A stretch of DNA of 64,000 nt from Saccharomycopsis fibuligera x Saccharomycopsis cf. fibuligera (lineage: Eukaryota > Ascomycota > Saccharomycetes > Ascoideales > Saccharomycopsidaceae). This document shows positions 40,160-50,236 of this stretch, in pieces (within the stretch, counting starts at the first letter, position 1; every line of letters starts with the position of its first letter). The notes under the pieces were generated by a model, which saw nothing but the letters and a program-made list of their open reading frames with translations, was not told where the DNA came from and searched no databases. The stretch is from contig CP012816.1 of the NCBI GenBank assembly GCA_001936135.1, forward strand, positions 3,779,501 through 3,843,500, given 5' to 3'. The position numbers were made by a program, and so were the translations under genes.

Positions 40160-41284
40160 TTATGTTGAAAAGTTCTCTTCCGGGATCTGAAAATCGTCAT
40201 ATGGTTCCACGGTAACCAATTCCTTGTTACCGTCCTTCGTAAGCACTTGCTTCACATTAGTGCCATCGTATTTACGGCTATCATCAACTTGCACCGCACC
40301 CTGTTTCTCCTTAGTCTTGAACTGCGTAAGTTTCAAGAGTTCGTAGACCGTTCTCAACATTGGAGCGGCAACGCTGTATTTCTCAGCAACTTTGAGCGGA
40401 TTCCCGGCAATCACTTCAATTTCCATCAATCTTCCGTACTGAGCATCCACGAGCATCGAAGGGGCATAAAAATTATAGCTCGAGTTCAAGTTGAGGTAAA
40501 AGTCTTTCAATTTTGGATCAAGGTCGACGCCGTCAGCCTTAGCGATGGCGTAAACTTCGTCGATTATTGGGCGGAGCAAAGTTTGTCTGGCACCGCACAC
40601 GAATAACCTGGTGGTGTCTAGGCCAGACAAGGCAGCCACCGTGTTGAAGGAAGCGTTGTAGATGAGTTTTGACCATCTGGACGCCTTGACGCTAGTGTCG
40701 TAGTGGACTTGGATCTTTGGGTTGGAATAAATATCAATGAATGTTTCGACTTCCCGCTGGAGCAATTCTGGCCGGGCAGCTAGCGTAGGATGGTCTTCGA
40801 AGTACCCAAAACTGATAACTTCCTCGCCTTTTTGCACAACGTTACACCTGTAGTTTGTACAGGCGACTTTGGTGATGCCGGATATGACTGCGTTGTTGGG
40901 GAACGCTTCGTAGAAAGGCTGTTCGATGCCCAAGCCATTAGCGATGAGAACGATCTTGGTTTGGTGCGGCACGAGCACTCTGGCAACTTGGGCCACGAGG
41001 GATTCTCTTGACTGGTCGTCGGGGATGAATTTCGCACAAACGACGACGTAGTCAAACGGACCAGCGTTTTGAGAAGCCGCCTCCCTGACAGAGCTCACGA
41101 TGTGGCTGGGACGCCAGTTGCGCATAGCGCCATAGTCGATGGACGAGATGTTGTAGCCTGACTCGACAACCCGCTGGTAATCTGAGCCAATGACAACTGT
41201 GAGGTCACATTTCGTGCTGGTTTGGAGGGCCAAGGCGGCCATGATGCCGACGCCGCCGGTACCGATGAGAAGCGCTCTGGGCAT
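40160..41284 (-). CDS. 2-dehydropantoate 2-reductase-like protein (ApbA/PanE family)
   Basis: 374-aa NADPH-dependent reductase. The N-terminus ALLIGTGGVGIMAALAL is a Rossmann GxGGxG motif, followed by strands ending VVIGSD and DYVVVCAKFIPD and by IVLIANGLGIEQPF, all in ApbA/PanE order. The C-terminal helical domain begins near KASRWSKLIYNASFNTVAALSG, where the Lys of KLxxN is the usual catalytic residue. Family members reduce ketopantoate to pantoate for coenzyme A synthesis, but fungi carry several paralogues with other ketone substrates. As I recall it, Saccharomyces Pan5 differs clearly, so I withhold that name. The gene is more GC-rich than the genes left of it and uses CTC/TTG rather than CTG for Leu. 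The ATG at 41284 starts just before the Rossmann strand. Confidence 0.8.
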   Translation of the reverse strand: MPRALLIGTGGVGIMAALALQTSTKCDLTVVIGSDYQRVVESGYNISSIDYGAMRNWRPSHIVSSVREAASQNAGPFDYVVVCAKFIPDDQSRESLVAQVARVLVPHQTKIVLIANGLGIEQPFYEAFPNNAVISGITKVACTNYRCNVVQKGEEVISFGYFEDHPTLAARPELLQREVETFIDIYSNPKIQVHYDTSVKASRWSKLIYNASFNTVAALSGLDTTRLFVCGARQTLLRPIIDEVYAIAKADGVDLDPKLKDFYLNLNSSYNFYAPSMLVDAQYGRLMEIEVIAGNPLKVAEKYSVAAPMLRTVYELLKLTQFKTKEKQGAVQVDDSRKYDGTNVKQVLTKDGNKELVTVEPYDDFQIPEENFST

Positions 41285-41799
41285 GGTTGACGTACTAGTG
41301 TGGGGTTCAGTGATGCCAAAGGGCCTTGCTGGTGTGGGCAGCGATGCGATAGATGGGTGAGTGGGATAGCCAGTTGCGGGCCAGTTAAATTTTGCAGCAA
41401 GATCGAGGCCAAGGTGACTAAACCAGTCTCGCTTAGTCAGGGCGCCTCGCGACTGTCATTCCTCGGCCGCGTTCCGCGGAGTTCCGGTACAAAAAAAAAA
41501 AAACAAAAAAAAAAAAACAAAAAAAAACGGCTTTCTGAAAACGCTCAGTCGCCCTGCTACTGTGGCAAGCTAACGACCCGGGATGAAAGACTTCTGTGGG
41601 AAGAGGGCACAGTGCGGACTACAGCTGGAGAGCCGCCGCAGACGAAAGGGGCTGCTGGAGATCGTGGGGCTCAGAAAAAAAGTCAACTCCCAGCCAAGAG
41701 TATGTAGCTTTGGGTTCAGACAGCACAGGCTCGGTGCCAGCAGAAGCAATAATCGGCAATGTTTTTAGCCCTTTCTACAGCTTTATTGCTTGCTCAGCT

Positions 41800-41835
41800 C
41801 AGCAGAGCAGAGCAGAGCTCTGCTCTGCTCTGCTG
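41800..41835. repeat. Perfect 36-base palindrome (AGCAGAG-type arms)
   Basis: Arms of 18 bases made of AGCAG/AGAGC units meet at GAGCTC (centre between 41817 and 41818). It could fold into a hairpin or cruciform. Confidence 0.9.
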
Positions 41836-41880
41836 CTGTCTCTTATTTTTCCGCATTTTTGTCTTTCGGAAGCAGACTGA

Positions 41881-41908
41881 GGCTCCGCAGGCTCCGCAGG
41901 CTCCGAGA
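41881..41908. repeat. 9-bp tandem repeat (GGCTCCGCA)
   Basis: Three copies of a 9-bp unit, the last diverging, in the divergent promoter. Confidence 0.8.
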
Positions 41909-42411
41909 TCAAATTTTGCTGCGTCGGAGATAAAATCGCCGAGATAAAAATTTTAGTTTTTGTGTAATTCGCTCTTCGGCTCCAGAAGCAGAAGAAGCAA
42001 CGAGGCAGGAATCGCGCCAAGCGCAAGACCACGCAACAGCAGCGCCCAGGGCTGGCGGTGTACGGGGCACCCGAGCTCCGATACCTGAGTGTGGGAAGCT
42101 GAGAATGGCTGGATGGTGTGACGGGCAGAGTGTGGGCGGCGGCTCTTGTTGAGTGTCGGCTGGAGAAAGCAGTAAGTGCCGACACCCGGAACCGTTGTAC
42201 AAATTGCCGCGATCCGTTGAAGTGGGTGGGTGCAACACCAGGACTTGAGATAATTTCCGCTATGTATATAAGCAGCGGCAGTCCTATATGGATGGCAGCT
42301 CCTGGAGTCGAGCAGCCGCTGTATTCTCTTACGGCGTCTGCTTCACACATACCACCATAGCCACAGTCATAGGCACATTCACATTCACGCCCTAAATAAG
42401 TTGGCAGTCTA

Positions 42412-42414
<3 letters not shown>

Positions 42415-42455
<41 letters not shown>
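42415..42455. repeat. (CA)n dinucleotide repeat next to a start codon
   Basis: About nineteen CA units ending 13 bases before the ATG at 42468, so probably transcribed as part of the leader. Confidence 0.9.
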
Positions 42456-42457
<2 letters not shown>

Positions 42458-42467
42458 CAGTCGAACA

Positions 42468-42753
42468 ATGCCCGATACCGTTTTAGCCCCCATGCTCTCG
42501 GTGGCCCAGTCGTACCTCTTGGCTAACCAGGCCCAGACCAAGCTCCAAAAGGAGGCCGCCAAACCAGACATGGACCTCAGGCTTTTGATTTCGCACGCGC
42601 ATTTGTTGGATAGTATCATAGAGCATCTTCTGAGCTGCAAGCCCCAGCAGCTTGAGCAGCAGCGCAAGCGGCAGCAGCAGCGCAAGCAGCGGGGGTCGTT
42701 TTACAGCACGCTGCACACCGAGGTTCTTGGATATGGCGACGAGGACGACGACT

Positions 42754-42816
<63 letters not shown>

Positions 42817-43355
42817 GCGGCGACGCGCGCGCGAGCAAAGAAAACGGCGCCTCCCTGGTGGACTACTGCCCAAACAGCAAATCTTTCTTTGCCCGCAGCG
42901 GCGGTGACAGCACTATAGTCTACAACGTCGCCGAGGTCTGCGATGACGATGACGGCGACGGCGACGGCAACGGCGACGGCGGGCGAGAGGAAGGCGCTGG
43001 AAGGGCAGGCAGCGACGACGCCGCCAGCAGCAGCGACAGCGGCAGCGACTCCGAGGTGTCTGACGATTCCGACAACAGCGCCAACAGCGATTTCTCCAGC
43101 GTGTCGTTCGAGGACGACGACGAGGACGGGCTTCTCGAGGCGCACTGCGAGGAGGTGGACCTTGCTGACATGGCTGCTGGCAGCTACAGCAAGGGCGCCA
43201 GCGGCGGCAGCAGCAGCACCAACTACGCCTACGGGGACGCCCTGCACAGCAGAAAAGCCGGCGGCAGGACTCCCAGAAGCCTCTACCAGAATGCGCTAAC
43301 GCGACAGCACAGTCGCGACAGCGACGTTGGGCAGCAGCGCGTGGCTGCTGTCTGA
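42468..43355 (+). CDS. Acidic protein with a conserved-looking N-terminal helix region
   Basis: 295-aa protein. The first 60 residues look folded and conserved: SYLLANQAQTKLQKEA, then DMDLRLLISHAHLLDSIIEHL. This pattern (KLxxEAxxPDxxLRxLxxHAxLLDxxxE) reminds me of the small Saccharomyces family that includes Ecm13 and YJR115W, but that is recall only. Residues about 90-120 are a (DS/DD)n tract encoded by GAC/AGC repeats at about 42740-42823, and a second Asp/Glu/Ser-rich stretch follows. The C-terminus is Arg/Ser/Gln-rich. The function is unknown to me. The gene is strongly GC-rich. One CTG, in EHLLSC, would be Ser under the CUG-Ser code. Confidence 0.6.
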
Positions 43356-43871
43356 TGGCGGTCGAACGTCCACCAGCAGGACTGCTTGGTGCTGTGGTGC
43401 TTCTCTCTCTGCTTTCGCCCTTCCTTACTTTTCTCCGCGAGCTGCTCTACTCACTAATACTCTGTACTATATACCCGCAACACGTTTGTTTCTGTTTCCT
43501 CCACGCCACTGTGCAAAGAAAGCGTAAAGAAAGTCGAGCAGCAGCGGCCCGCGCTATTACACCATTTACACAATATTTTCTAGCCCATTCTATTAATTTC
43601 TTGGGAGTGTATATTATAGTATGACCTTCTTGAATAGCGATGTCTATGTCTGCAGTAGTATACCAAGCTTGCGGGGCGGCCACCTCTGGAGCGGAACGTT
43701 CTTTCCGAGCGAGCCCTTGTAGTCTACTCTGCCGCGCAAGCGCGCGCGGTTGGTTCTATGTACAAGTCTCTGTCTGTATTGGACGGTTCGGCCACACGCC
43801 AGGCCTGCCAAAGCCATATCGTATGTACGGCTATCTATATACACCGTGCCGCCCAGCGGTGAAGCGGCGCA
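43356..43871. other. Convergent intergenic region before HEM25
   Basis: No gene seen; overlapping 3' flanks. Confidence 0.55.
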
Positions 43872-44825
43872 TCAGAAGAACTTCAACAACTCCTCGTAGA
43901 TGCCCCAGGCTATCCCTGCACTGAGCGTCTTCCGCACGAGCCGTAGCCCCGCGCCGCGGAACAACACCAGCGCCCCCTCCTGTCTGACAATCAGGGCAAA
44001 CGTCTGGGCAAACGAAGTGTACTGCTGCGGACTCACCTGGATCCGTGTCTTGATGGTGTCGAACGGCGTGGTTATCATTGTCGCTAGCGACGCCGCCAGC
44101 ATCGCGCTGCTCGAGTTCACCGCGACGGCCTTCACGTTGTCGCGGCTGTGCTTTTGGGCAGCGCCCTCCTGTCCAAGTAGCGCCCCTATCGACACCTTGA
44201 ACTGCTCGTACATCAACACATAGAGCCCCGCGTACGGGGCGTCCCTCACTATTGTTGATCCGCAGCCTAGAAAAAAGCCCCTCACCGAGTTGTGCTGCTC
44301 GCGGTATATGTCTTTCGCCGCCTCGCCGAGCGACCTGTAGTGGTACATGTTGCTTTCAAACCGGGTCTTTATCACCGTCACCGGCATCGTCAAGAACCCC
44401 ACCACCCCGCGCATCGCCGCGCCCGTTAGCAAGTTCTCGTACATTGTCAACTTTGGGAGAGTGCTTGTGCTGGCGCCTGTGCTGGCGCCGCCGCTTGTGT
44501 CCTGGCGCCCGGCCCTCAGCAGTCTTCGCCTGGAGAGATATGTCCTTGACGCCGACAAGCTGGTCAAGTAGAGCGAGCTTCCTATGGACGTCCGTAGCAC
44601 CGACGGCAAAGTCCCGGTCCAGAGCTGCTTCACCGAGCTGAAGTCCTTTCTGATAATCGACATTAGCTTCTTGTGCTTGTTGCCGCCGGCGGCGCCGCCG
44701 CCGCCGCCGGCGTGGCTCGCCTGCTGGAGCCTTGTCTTGAGAAGGTCGAATGGCTGGAGGATGACGGCCGACGTGAGGCCGCCCGCAAAACCGGCCACGA
44801 GATGTGTGTGTGTCTTTTCCAGCAT
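43872..44825 (-). CDS. HEM25: Mitochondrial glycine carrier (Hem25/SLC25A38 type)
   Basis: 317-aa inner-membrane carrier that brings glycine into mitochondria for 5-aminolevulinate synthesis, the first step of heme synthesis. All three carrier repeats are present with PX(D/T)XXKXR signatures: PFDLLKTRLQQ, PVTVIKTRFES and PFDTIKTRIQV. Family-specific stretches are HLVAGFAGGLTSAV at the N-terminus, LWTGTLPSVLRTSIGSSLYL, TMYENLLTGAAMRGVVG, RDAPYAGLYVLMYEQ and the ending SAGIAWGIYEELLKFF, all as in Saccharomyces Hem25. A Gly-rich insertion (about residues 38-50) and a Ser/Gly/Thr insertion near residue 110 are extra. The second codon is CTG; read as Ser it gives MSEK, a more usual N-terminus than MLEK. 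Conserved Leu codons here are CTC, CTT or TTG. Confidence 0.9.
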   Translation of the reverse strand: MLEKTHTHLVAGFAGGLTSAVILQPFDLLKTRLQQASHAGGGGGAAGGNKHKKLMSIIRKDFSSVKQLWTGTLPSVLRTSIGSSLYLTSLSASRTYLSRRRLLRAGRQDTSGGASTGASTSTLPKLTMYENLLTGAAMRGVVGFLTMPVTVIKTRFESNMYHYRSLGEAAKDIYREQHNSVRGFFLGCGSTIVRDAPYAGLYVLMYEQFKVSIGALLGQEGAAQKHSRDNVKAVAVNSSSAMLAASLATMITTPFDTIKTRIQVSPQQYTSFAQTFALIVRQEGALVLFRGAGLRLVRKTLSAGIAWGIYEELLKFF

Positions 44826-45254
44826 GCGTGAACTATAAGCGAACGTGTCTGCTAGCTGTGCTGGTGCTGGTGCTGGTGCTGGTGCTGGTGCTGGTGCTGG
44901 TGCCTCGCAACCCCAATCAAGCCAAACTGCCTCTTAGCCACTCTGCCAGACACGCCGCCGCCGCCAGTACCGGGCAGGCTGTTGATGGATTTCGATAAAC
45001 AGGACAGTGCGAATTTTTCGCGCTGCGCTCCAGCGCCCCGCCGCCCTGGTATCTATCTCACTGCGTGCTTCGCTACGGTGGACGGTGCCCTGGAACAAAA
45101 AATTTTTTTTGGTGCTCTGGCTAGCTATAGCCCAGCGATTTGCACTCGACAAAACAGCGTTAAAGGATCACACAAACCAGCACCCAGCCCAGTCCACACT
45201 CTTTGACCACACGCCTCGTCCCTTGCCTCAGACCGTCTTTCCACAGCACCAGCC
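44826..45254. other. Divergent promoter, HEM25 and the spliced gene
   Basis: No gene seen. GC-rich, with a GGTGCT hexanucleotide repeat next to HEM25. Confidence 0.6.
44859..44903. repeat. (GGTGCT)n hexanucleotide repeat
   Basis: About seven GGTGCT units 34 bases upstream of the HEM25 start codon. Confidence 0.9.
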
Positions 45255-47604
45255 ATGACCTCCCTTGACAACAGTAAGTCCCCCAGGTTTCCGCGTTTCC
45301 TACCGCCTGCCTCTCGACACCGTTTACTAACCCTCTCCAGAATCAAACCCATACCTCCACGACAATGCTGGGGAGCTGGACTTTCCCTTCAACTACCAGT
45401 TCCAGCTCATCCAGAAGTCGCTCCACAACATGCGCAACAGGAAGCACCACGGCCACGCCAACGGGCACAGCGGCAGCGGCGCCAGCAGCCACAGTGTTCA
45501 TAGCCACAGCCACACCCAGTACCAGAGCCATTTCCACCACAGCAGCCTCGCCCAGCCCAGTGTGTCCAAACCATTGGTGCAGCAGCACCAGCAGCACCAG
45601 CAGCACCAGCAGCACCAGCACCAGCAAGCCAGACTCCAGGGGCCCCAGCCTCATCCTCCTCCCTCTGGCTTGCCAGGCGCCTATAAGCTACCAGGAGCCG
45701 GGCCTGTCGCTCCGCAGAACGCACATTTTACGAACGGTAGTATCAGCGCTGGCGGCAATGCCAGCAACCCTCACCAGTACTTTGCTTCCACCGCCGCTCA
45801 GTTGGATTACTTGCTGATGCTGGTGTCTTCTGCACAGGCAGGCGGATTGAAAAACTTTTCTTCGGCGGCCGCAAACTCCAGCGCCAGCGCCAGCGCCAGC
45901 GCCGCCGTCAACAGCAACAGCAACAGCGCCAGCAACTCCTCCTCGACGCTTTTTGCCCCAAGACCGTTGAACACACAGTTTTCCTCTCTCAGCTTGGTGG
46001 GCCACCCTCACCAGCAGCACTCTGCTATTTCCACTCCAACCGCTGCTTCTTCTGGCAATGCGGGCCCGCCGCCAGCCGCTGCGCAGGCTTACTTGACCAA
46101 CAACCATACCGGAAACAGCCTCAGCGCCCTTACTTCTTCTTCCTCTTCGAAAAATGTTAATTCCAGCTTTTTTGTTAATAGCGCTGTTCTTGGCTCTGGC
46201 TCCGGCTCTGGCTCCGGCTCTGCCGCCAATTCTAACGCTAATGTCGGCGTTAATGGTGCTGCTGCCAATGCTTTCACCGCGTTTGGCAGCACCGCGTCGT
46301 CGCCCGTCAGATCTGCCTCTGTGCAAGCTCAGCCTACCGGCGGGCTTGGCAGCACCAACAGCAACATCAGTACCACAACCAATGCTACCGCTTCGATCAC
46401 CGCTTCCGCCACAGGCGGATTCAACAGAAATACTGCTGGCTCTCCTAGTTTTGAAACTTTCGGCTTAATTCAAAGACCTAGTTCGTCGATCGCTAATTTC
46501 ATTGACACAGCTAGCGCTAACGGTAACGGCGTTGGCCACCATAACTCGTCAACCTTAGCCAACAGTCTAGGCAGCCTTCCTGCAGCAGGTAAAACTAGCA
46601 ACCTTAGTTCTGCTACTGCAACTACCGCTACCAACGGCAGCAGTCTCTTCAGCTCCACCTTGCTGCCTAATTCCCTATTGTTGAAAAATCCTGCCACTTT
46701 GAACAGCGTTTTTGGCGGCGCTGCCAATAATGCAAATAGCGCCGCTGCCAACACTACTGGCTATGACGCTACCTCACTTTATGACCCGGCGGACCTGCTT
46801 TTTGGGACCGCCAGTGCGGCTGCAAGCACCAGCGGCAACAGTATCTGGGGTAGCGTGCTTCTTGGAGGCAATCACAGTAGCAACAATTTCGGCGTTTCTT
46901 CTTCATCAGCTACTGATATCGTAGCCCCTAAAAGCAACGCTACTGCCAGCAGCACTATCAACCCAGCAACGGGCTTCTTGGCTAATCATGGCTTCTCCAC
47001 CATGAGTAATAGTGCTGCCAATGATAATAGCAACGTTGATAACGAGGACGAAGATGACGACAATAGCTACGATTATTTGGCCCAAAGCATTGCTGACGGT
47101 ATTGTCAACGACAACAACAGTAGCAACAGCAGTGGCACCACACCAACCCCAACCCCAACTACCACAGCTAGTGCTGCTAGCAACAGTAACAACATAAACA
47201 ACTTTATCGGAAATGTTGGCAATAATAGCAGTTTGAATGATTTCGGAGCATCATTAGGAAAAGGCCTTGTTGGCGGTGGACGTGTTGCTAGCAGCGGTTT
47301 CAATAACCTCTCTGGTATTAACAACAACAATGTTCCTAATAGCACTAGTGTCGGCAACGGAATTTTGTTTGGTGGTAATGATCAGTTGACTGGTGCTGGA
47401 CTTGGCCTTGCTGGTGGTCTCGGTACAACTACTAATGGCAATAGTATTAATGCCAGTAATAATGTCAACAATAATATTAATGGGTTCGCCACCGGGAACC
47501 TTGGCAATATGACTAGTGCGAACGGAAGCGGCTTTTTCAACAACGACAATAACAGAGTTAATTTTATTAATGACAACGGAATGAGTTTGTCTAGTTACTT
47601 TTGA
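45255..47604 (+). CDS. Spliced Ala/Ser/Asn-rich protein of unknown function
   Basis: I read join(45255..45273, 45341..47604), 760 aa. The 67-base intron starts GTAAGT, has TACTAAC at 45325-45331 and ends CAG at 45340. Splicing joins MTSLDN to KSNPYLHDNAGELDFPFN, then YQFQLIQKSLHNMRNRK, a stretch that looks like a real conserved motif and is lost if the ATG at 45430 is used. After a His/Gln run (CAGCAC repeats near 45579-45625) come short islands such as QLDYLLMLVSSAQAG, FETFGLIQRPSSSIANFID and YDPADLLFGTA in a sea of Ala, Ser, Asn and Gly. Nothing identifies the family; the composition suggests a disordered, possibly RNA- or transcription-related protein. GC content falls from the 5' to the 3' end of the gene. 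Confidence 0.7.
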
Positions 47605-47844
47605 CTTTACTTTCGGTGACTGTTAATTTTTTTTCGTTCTATTTTTTTTTCGACAATATTTTATTGATGGATGCTTGTGTTTTTTTTCTTTTTTATTTTT
47701 TTTTTTATTTTTTCATTTTGTTTTGCAAAAAATTTGAAGGTTCCATTTTGATTTATTTTCTTTAAGAGCTTGTTTATTTTATTTTTAACTTAATGACTCT
47801 TTTTTCATTTCCTTGGATTTTCTACTTCTTAGTTTCTTTTCTCT

Positions 47845-47890
<46 letters not shown>

Positions 47891-49402
47891 TATTATTATT
47901 ATAAGTTGTTGGTACTTTTTTTTGCTGATTTTCTGGAGTTGCTTTTATTACCATTACTACTCGGTGCATTGATAAAAATTAAATTTGTTTACGTTTTGTT
48001 TTTGTTTTGTTTTATCCCTTTTTTGGGAAAACTGCATTTGCTAATACTCGATTTTGCATTGTTAGTTAAAATCACTTTTTTTGTTCTATTAACCTCTTTT
48101 TAGTTATCATTTTTATGTTGGTCTTCCTTTCCTTTTTTTCTCCTCTGTTTTTCTCACACGCTTTCATATTACTAGTTAGGCTTATTGAGTTGGCAACCGT
48201 TTGGCCGCGTTCTTGCAGGCTCTTTTCCATTTCATTTCATGGTTCTACTTTGATACTTTTACGGATACATATTTTCCATATTTACTAGGACCCGTAATGT
48301 TACTACCCTAACTGCTGCTGCATTTCTTTCTTTTTTGCTCCTTGTTTTCTTTGTATAGTGTCGGCGGCATTGCTTCATGCTTGAAAGCTCGTTAGTCATT
48401 ATTATTCAAGATCAGAAGTTTTTGTAAAAATAAATGCTATTTTTTTTCCTATCTCGTTAAAATAGTGCATGTTTTTCCATAGCTTATCATGCATGCTGGA
48501 AAAGCAATTTTCCCGGCAAAAGAAAAAGAAAAAACAATTTTGTGAATCGCTATGAAGAGCTACCGACAGAAAGAATTTGCAACATACTCTAAGATATCGA
48601 TCGCCAATCGGTAAACTCGATGATAAGAGGTTGCGTTGGACTATTTTACGGCAAGTACAAAGCTTCCATGTCATTTTGAGAATATCATGACAAAAATTAA
48701 TTTGCAACAAGAAATCGTGCCTGTTTTATAGGATATGCCGTTATAAGATTTAGGTTGGCCCTTTCAGATCATCATAATTTTTAGGGATATCAAACCTGTT
48801 GCCGATCGCACCACGCATCTACACTCTACAATGTTAACCATAAAATTTTTAACGATATAGCATTAGATGCACTGTATGAGCAAAACAAAAAAAAAATATA
48901 GATAAGCAGAAGCAAAACATAATAAACATAGCAAACCGATGAATATAGAAAAAACAGAGTAAAAGATGCTAAAAAATTAGAATAAAAATAAAACCAAACA
49001 TTTGATGCAGTAAGAAATGAAATCATAATTTGAATCCAAAAGAAAAACAAATAGCATACTCCACTAAGATATAAATATACTCTGCCAAGCATACCAACAA
49101 CTGGAAATTAGAAACATTAAAAAGGATTAAGTGGGAAAGCTTGGCAGTCAATTAATGAGTTGATGATCTGTACTGGGAGTCTAGAAAAATGGAATTGGTA
49201 TAACACAAAACTATTGAGATAAACAATGCAGGTTGATGCAGGCGCCCGAGGAACAAGAAAAAGGGCGACAAAAAAGAAATAACAAGAAAAAAAAAGAAAA
49301 AAGAAAAAAAATGTAGATGAAAAATTTAGTAATGATCCTGATTTAGGAGAAGTGAATCTGATTGCTTCGCCTGAACGCGGCAATGAGAATATGAAACTGA
49401 TA
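47605..49402. other. Convergent intergenic region with a 41-base T run
   Basis: About 1.8 kb, very T-rich on the left. The T run is at 47848-47888. No gene supported. Confidence 0.6.
47848..47888. repeat. Poly(dT) run, 41 bases
   Basis: Longest homopolymer run in the window, about 240 bases after the stop of the spliced gene, followed by TTA/ATT triplets. Confidence 0.9.
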
Positions 49403-50236
49403 TTAATATTGCATTGATTGAATTTGATTCAAAAGATAACAGGAGTTGAGTTTGATACTGTCAATAGCCAAAGTATAATTCTCGAACACCTCATAATCGT
49501 AGTCAAATTTTGGTGGTTCAACACCATGTTTGAATAATTTGTACTTGATCTCAAAAAAGCTGCCGTTAAGCGAGATAGTGTCATCACTTTCGCAATTAGC
49601 AGTGGAGGAAGATCTTTTCCTCAATGACAGAAGTACAGATTTGCGTAACTTTTCACTGACTTCAAGTACTTTGACTCTTGGATTTTCAGAATTGGCAGTT
49701 TTCAAAAGCAACGCGAAAGTGGTTTTGAAGGAAGTAGCATCTTCGTTAACTAGCAAAGGTATGTTGTTTGATAAGTTTTCGAGCTGCTGCTGCTGCTGCT
49801 GCTGCTGCTGTACTTGAGCATTATTGTTATTGGCAGCTTCGCTATTGTTGGCAGCTTTTGTAGCGAGATCCTTGACCTCCTCGCTGAGTAAGTTCTTGCT
49901 AAGTATAATATTGTTCAATTTAATTGTGACCGAGAGGTCATTGAGTGATTGCGGATCATTGACTGTGTCAATGTCAAAGTAAAATTTCTCGTTTGCGGAA
50001 ATTTTGTGACATGGCGTATAAACACTGAGGAGAAATTGTTCAAGATGCTGCTGTTGATCATTTTGACTACCGCCCTTGGAAATCAAGCCAAAGCTAGATA
50101 GTCTTTGAGCCAATGAGTATAAGGTAAGAGATCTAAAATAGTGATTTGTTTGTAGCAAATTAACGCAAGTAGGAATATCTGAGGCTTGGATGATGGCAAG
50201 CTGCAACTCCACGGGGAGATTTGATACGCTTTGCAT
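49403..50236 (-). CDS. Small F-box-like protein with a polyglutamine tract
   Basis: 277-aa protein starting with an F-box-like segment: MQSVSNLPVELQLAIIQASD followed by IPTCVNLLQTNHYFRSLTL (residues 1-40), the usual LPxEL...I...xxxL pattern. The middle has two helical stretches (FDIDTVNDPQSL, IKLNNIILSKNLL) and an Asn/Gln stretch ending in a run of nine or ten Gln, encoded by CAG repeats at about 49786-49812. The C-terminal part (FEIKYKLFKHGVEPPKFDYDYE) looks folded. No substrate-recognition repeat is visible and no orthologue is recognised. A role as an SCF adaptor is possible but unproven. Confidence 0.55.
   Translation of the reverse strand: MQSVSNLPVELQLAIIQASDIPTCVNLLQTNHYFRSLTLYSLAQRLSSFGLISKGGSQNDQQQHLEQFLLSVYTPCHKISANEKFYFDIDTVNDPQSLNDLSVTIKLNNIILSKNLLSEEVKDLATKAANNSEAANNNNAQVQQQQQQQQQLENLSNNIPLLVNEDATSFKTTFALLLKTANSENPRVKVLEVSEKLRKSVLLSLRKRSSSTANCESDDTISLNGSFFEIKYKLFKHGVEPPKFDYDYEVFENYTLAIDSIKLNSCYLLNQIQSMQY

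Larger units (their letters stand above)
41285..42467. other. Divergent promoter, reductase-like gene and acidic protein
   Basis: No gene supported. GC-rich with A-rich patches near 41490-41528, a 36-base palindrome at 41800-41835, a 9-bp GGCTCCGCA repeat at about 41881-41908, a TATA-like TATATAAG at about 42264, and a CA repeat just before the downstream start. Confidence 0.55.

Noticed and set aside
45255-45503. Unspliced reading from the ATG at 45255
   Set aside because: It reads through a GTAAGT/TACTAAC/CAG intron; splicing restores the long frame instead.
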